A stretch of 17,449 nt of DNA, taken from Bacillota bacterium (GTDB lineage: Bacteria; Bacillota; Clostridia; Peptostreptococcales; Anaerovoracaceae). Where the stretch lies: positions 1 through 17,449 of the forward strand of contig JAHZHA010000016.1 of NCBI GenBank assembly GCA_019420525.1, given 5' to 3'. The notes under the pieces were generated by a model. It ran no database searches, had not been told where the DNA came from, and worked only from the letters and a program-made list of their open reading frames with translations. Shown one piece after another: positions 14,077 to 17,449 of this stretch. The first letter of the stretch is position 1. The number at the start of each line of letters is the position of its first letter. A program made the position numbers and the translations under genes.

Positions 14077-15339
14077 TTATTCCGCGGAGGAACCGGCAGA
14101 CGCATTCTGCTTTCTCAGCTTTCTCTGTTCCTTGCGTTCTTCCATGCGGCTGACCGCAAGAGTACAGGCCGCATCTCCCGTGATATTGACTGTGGTTCTT
14201 CCCATATCGAAGATACGGTCGACTCCCGCCACGAGAGCGATACCTTCCACCGGAAGACCGACACTCTGAAGAACCATAGCCAGCATGATCATGCCGGATC
14301 CCGGAACACCTGCCGTTCCGATGGATGCCAGCGTCGCTGTCAGAACGATCGTGACCATCTGGGTCAGCGTCAGGTCAATGCCGAAACACGATGCGATAAA
14401 TACGGAACAGACACCCTGATAAATCGCCGTACCGTCCATGTTAATCGTAGCTCCCAGAGGCAGAACGAAGCTGGCGATATCTCTCTTCGCTCCGAGCTTT
14501 TCTGTACATTCCATATTAAGAGGAAGTGTTCCTACAGACGAAGCGCTGGAGAACGCCATCGCCATGGCAGGCGCCATTCCCTTGAAAAACGCGATGGGAC
14601 TGATCTTTGCCAGAGTCCGGACAGACAGAGAATAGACGACCGCCATGTGAATCACATAGCAGATATAGGCTGCCAGAAGCACCATAGCCAGAGATCCCAG
14701 AACTGCGGAACCATTTTCTGCAACTACCGGAGTAATCAGGCAGAAAACACCGATCGGTGAAAGTTTGAGAATGAGTTCCATGATGACCATGCTTACGTCC
14801 GCCAGACTGGTTACCACGTCCGCCAGCGGCTTTGCCTTCGGACCCGCCAGGATGATACCGAAACCGAAAAACAGCGCGATGACAATCACCTGCAGCATCG
14901 TGGCATCCACCATCGGCTGAATGATGTTAGATGGAAAGATATTCACCAGCGTATCCATAAATTTCACAGGCTCTCCTGCTTCGTATTCGAGACCGCTCGT
15001 CTGCAGCACTTTGAAAGTTCCTTTGAATATATTGGCGAAAACGAGGCCTATGACGACGGCACAGGCCGTTGTCGAGAGATAGAAGACAATCGTCTTCCAG
15101 CCGATGGAGCCTACTTTTCTGATATCACGCATGGAGATGACCCCAACGATAATAGAAGTCAACACAATCGGAACTACGATAAATTTAATGAGATTCAGGA
15201 AAATCGTACCGAAAGGCTTGATATACTCCACCGTAAAATCGGTAAGCCCTCCCGCCATAAAGAGCAGCCCCGCGATGATACCGAGAGCGAGTCCGATAAA
15301 AATCTGAGCCGCAAGAGACATTTTTCTGCGTTCTTTCAT
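14077..15339 (-). CDS. Dicarboxylate/amino acid:cation symporter (DAACS, GltP/DctA-like)
   Basis: This 420-residue inner membrane transporter couples uptake of an acidic amino acid or dicarboxylate to Na+ or H+. The HP1 serine motif SSASS is at 264-268, NMDGT at 300-304, and the HP2 tip SIGTAGVPGSG follows. The TM8 block DMGRTTVNITGD places Asp378, Arg381, Asn385 and Asp389 at the positions of Asp394, Arg397, Asn401 and Asp405 in Glt(Ph). The retained Arg points to an anionic substrate such as glutamate, aspartate or a C4-dicarboxylate, not a neutral amino acid. I chose the ATG at 15339 because AGGAGG lies 7 nt upstream, and a TTG at 15360 would precede that site. The C-terminal tail is charged. 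Confidence 0.95.
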   Translation of the reverse strand: MKERRKMSLAAQIFIGLALGIIAGLLFMAGGLTDFTVEYIKPFGTIFLNLIKFIVVPIVLTSIIVGVISMRDIRKVGSIGWKTIVFYLSTTACAVVIGLVFANIFKGTFKVLQTSGLEYEAGEPVKFMDTLVNIFPSNIIQPMVDATMLQVIVIALFFGFGIILAGPKAKPLADVVTSLADVSMVIMELILKLSPIGVFCLITPVVAENGSAVLGSLAMVLLAAYICYVIHMAVVYSLSVRTLAKISPIAFFKGMAPAMAMAFSSASSVGTLPLNMECTEKLGAKRDIASFVLPLGATINMDGTAIYQGVCSVFIASCFGIDLTLTQMVTIVLTATLASIGTAGVPGSGMIMLAMVLQSVGLPVEGIALVAGVDRIFDMGRTTVNITGDAACTLAVSRMEERKEQRKLRKQNASAGSSAE

Positions 15340-15405
15340 AACTATCCCTCCTGTAAACAAAAATAAATTTCTGCTGTATTTTCTGCTTCAAATATGCCAC
15401 ACAAC

Positions 15406-15434
15406 ATTATAAAACGGATATTCTGTACTGTCAT
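15406..15434 (-). promoter_or_regulatory. Promoter of the symporter-TSUP unit
   Basis: Minus-strand ATGACA (15429-15434) and TATAAT (15406-15411) are separated by 17 nt. Transcription would start near 15400, about 60 nt before the ATG at 15339. The surrounding gap from 15340 to 15577 is A/T-rich and holds no gene. Confidence 0.75.
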
Positions 15435-15528
15435 TCATTTTCTTTACACAGATTTTACATATTTTCTTAATTTTATTTCTTTCTGCAACGATACAGCGGA
15501 GATTTCAGACATTGAAAGCACAACGCAC

Positions 15529-15557
15529 GAAAGACGGAACAAAAAGTCCCGTCTTTC
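15529..15557 (-). terminator. Hairpin after ppk1, candidate terminator
   Basis: GAAAGACGG (15529-15537) pairs perfectly with CCGTCTTTC (15549-15557) around an 11-nt loop that is T-rich on the minus strand. It lies 20 nt past the ppk1 stop. No U tract follows the stem, so termination may be weak or depend on Rho. Confidence 0.55.
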
Positions 15558-15577
15558 ACTTGATTTACCATAATATA

Positions 15578-17449
15578 TTATTGAACATTCCTGTTTTTCT
15601 TCTGTGAAAACAGGCGTCTCAGCGTCTCTCCCAGTCCATGCCGTGGAAAAACAGAATCCGCTTCCGCTGTATCCGTATCCTGTATCTCTCTGTGCAGGCT
15701 GTTCTCCATAAAGACCACCTGACTGTCCACCGGAACTCCGTTCCCTGTCTTGCGCCGATACGTTCCGTCGGAAAGCATCGAACTCGCCTTTACGTTGTCC
15801 TGAAGTTCTGTTTCGATGATCCTGCGTATCTGCCAGCGGAGTTCCGCATCCTGTACCGGACATGCGATTTCCACTCTCCTCCGCAGATTTCTCGTCATCA
15901 TATCGGCAGAAGAGATAAAGATCTGTGCATTGTCACCTCTGCCAAACCAGTAGATCCTCGCATGTTCCAAAAATCTTCCGACGATGCTGGTAACGTGAAT
16001 ATTTTCCGTATAGCCCTCGATTCCCGGCAGCAGACAGCAGATGCCCCGCAGTACCAGATCGACTCGAACGCCTGCCTGGGATGCCTCGGCAAGTTTGTCG
16101 ATAATGCGTCGCTCTGTCATGGCATTCGCCTTGATGAAAATATATCCTTCTGCCCCCTTTTCGATCTCTCGGTCAATCAGCTCCAGAAGTTTCGGCCGAA
16201 TGCCTTTCGGTGCTGTCAGCAGCTTTTCATAAGATCCGTCGAGATTGCCCAGAAGCATATTCTGGAAAAAGACTGTGCCGTCCAGACCTATCTGCGGATC
16301 TGACGTCATCATGCTCAGATCGGTGTACATCTTATTTGTCTTTTCATTATAATTTCCCGTGCCGATCTGAGTTATATAACTGAACTCATCTCCTTTTTTG
16401 AGTGTGATCAGACAGATCTTGCTGTGGCATTTATATCCTTCTACGCCGTAGATAATCTGACACCCGGAATCCTCCAGAACCTTCGACCAGTTGATATTGT
16501 TCTCCTCATCAAATCTGGCTCTCAGTTCCATGAGCACGGTGACCTCCTTTCCATTCTCTGCTGCTCTGCAGAGCGCGTGGGCCACTTTTGATGTGGAAGC
16601 CAGTCGATAGATGGTGATTTTGATCGAGATGACATCCGGATCTTCCGCTGCTTCATTCAGCAGGCGGAGAAACGGACTGACCTTGTCAAACGGAAAGAAA
16701 AGCATCCTGTCTTTCTGCTGAATCTGCCGGATGAGACTCGTTTTCTCCTCAAGATCCTCGGGCCACCGCGGCTGAAACGGAGTATAGCACAGTTCCGTCT
16801 TCAATTCTTTCGGCATCATATCTTCCAGTGCAAAGACATATTTCATATTGAGAGGCGCCCTGCTTACATAGATCTGATAATCCTCAACGTGAATTCTCTT
16901 TTTCAACAGCTTCAGAAATTCACCTTTCACCTCGTTGCTGAGCTCGAGACGGATGATAGAGAGACGTTTGCGCTTCTTCAGGAGCTTACTCATGTGACTG
17001 CGGAAATCCTCCCCGTCGAAGTCATCAAACTTTTCCTCATCGAAATTGATATCGGCATTCCTCGTGACGCTGATTACACAGCAATCTTCGGCTTTGTAAG
17101 AACCGAACAACTCATCCGCCCTGGCGCAGATGATATTTTCCGTACGCACAAATCGTCCCGGATTTCCCGGCATCTGCACGAAAGGTTTAACATAAGAAGG
17201 CACATGGATCAGTCCCAGAGATACAGAACCTTTCTTATCCCGGAGCAGTGCCGCCACATAGAGTGATTTGCTGATGAGGTGCGGAAACGGATGATGGCTG
17301 TCCACGATCTGAGGAGATAATACCGGCTGAATCTGCGTCTTAAAATAACGTGAAATATACTTGCGCTCTTCCTCACTCAGCTGATCCTCGCCGAGATCAC
17401 TGATTCCCGCCTCTGAAATTTTCCCGGAAACCTCCTGATACAGAGCATC
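15578..17449 (-). CDS. ppk: Polyphosphate kinase 1, 5' end beyond the window
   Basis: It reversibly transfers the ATP gamma-phosphate onto a polyphosphate chain. The frame is open to base 17449, so 623 C-terminal residues are visible and only a short N-terminal part is missing (the family is about 690-720 long). The region near 17305 reads QPVLSPQIVDSHHPFPHL, internal to the N-terminal domains, so the GTG at 17305 is not the start. The catalytic domains show SIKITIYRLAS, MELRARFDEENNI, GYKCHSKICLI with the expected phosphorylated His (codon 16424-16426), GTGNYNEKT, and FLEHARIYWFGRG with the second conserved His (15962-15964). The C-terminal NVKASSMLSDGTY block and a charged tail follow. The usual HHPY before the catalytic core reads FFPF here. 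Confidence 0.96.
   Translation of the reverse strand, partial: DALYQEVSGKISEAGISDLGEDQLSEEERKYISRYFKTQIQPVLSPQIVDSHHPFPHLISKSLYVAALLRDKKGSVSLGLIHVPSYVKPFVQMPGNPGRFVRTENIICARADELFGSYKAEDCCVISVTRNADINFDEEKFDDFDGEDFRSHMSKLLKKRKRLSIIRLELSNEVKGEFLKLLKKRIHVEDYQIYVSRAPLNMKYVFALEDMMPKELKTELCYTPFQPRWPEDLEEKTSLIRQIQQKDRMLFFPFDKVSPFLRLLNEAAEDPDVISIKITIYRLASTSKVAHALCRAAENGKEVTVLMELRARFDEENNINWSKVLEDSGCQIIYGVEGYKCHSKICLITLKKGDEFSYITQIGTGNYNEKTNKMYTDLSMMTSDPQIGLDGTVFFQNMLLGNLDGSYEKLLTAPKGIRPKLLELIDREIEKGAEGYIFIKANAMTERRIIDKLAEASQAGVRVDLVLRGICCLLPGIEGYTENIHVTSIVGRFLEHARIYWFGRGDNAQIFISSADMMTRNLRRRVEIACPVQDAELRWQIRRIIETELQDNVKASSMLSDGTYRRKTGNGVPVDSQVVFMENSLHREIQDTDTAEADSVFPRHGLGETLRRLFSQKKNRNVQ

Noticed and set aside
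17303..17305. GTG at 17305 as the ppk1 start
   Set aside because: The frame continues upstream to the window edge with PPK1-like sequence (QPVLSPQ), so the gene is simply cut by the window.

Overview
The window looks like a chromosomal stretch from a member of the Bacillota, most likely a Clostridia-type anaerobe. The base composition is mid-G+C. Starts are preceded by strong AGGAGG-type ribosome binding sites. Several promoters carry TTGACA/TATAAT boxes. The short-form HisG goes with a HisZ regulatory domain, and the PolA lacks proofreading residues. The lineage is inferred from these traits only. I found no phage, insertion sequence, CRISPR array or obvious defence locus.

Layout, left to right. 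Positions 1-203 hold a tRNA-Leu(GAG) with encoded CCA, its promoter and a terminator-like hairpin, all on the minus strand. Positions 321-1390 hold two small unrecognised genes (412-846 and 882-1250) that look like one transcript. Positions 1421-3793 hold coaE followed by a family 5 extracellular solute-binding lipoprotein without its permease. Positions 3833-12196 form a long minus-strand run, in transcription order hisZG (fused), hisD, hisH, hisF, hisI, a beta-carbonic anhydrase and polA. It starts from a near-consensus promoter and ends at a hairpin after polA. Divergent from it on the plus strand is a PHP-type histidinol-phosphatase (hisJ, 12357-13154). A 21-bp bidirectional terminator separates hisJ from a convergent pair: a TSUP-family permease and a dicarboxylate/amino acid:cation symporter. 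The window ends inside a polyphosphate kinase gene (ppk1) whose 5' end lies beyond the right edge.

How the genes work together. HisZG, HisI, HisH/HisF, HisJ and HisD cover the first, third, fifth, eighth and last two chemical steps of histidine synthesis. HisE, HisA, HisB and HisC are not in the window and must be encoded elsewhere if the pathway is complete. The hisF-hisI gap contains three short hairpins. It also shares a 12-nt word with the spacer of the main his promoter, so hisI-CA-polA may be controlled separately from hisZGDHF.

Most of the window is ordinary housekeeping and amino acid metabolism. The points most worth a second look are the HisZ-HisG fusion, four tandem 8-nt repeats at the start of the his transcript, the structured hisF-hisI junction, and the two-gene unknown pair beside the tRNA. 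I see no convincing evidence of a wholly new system.
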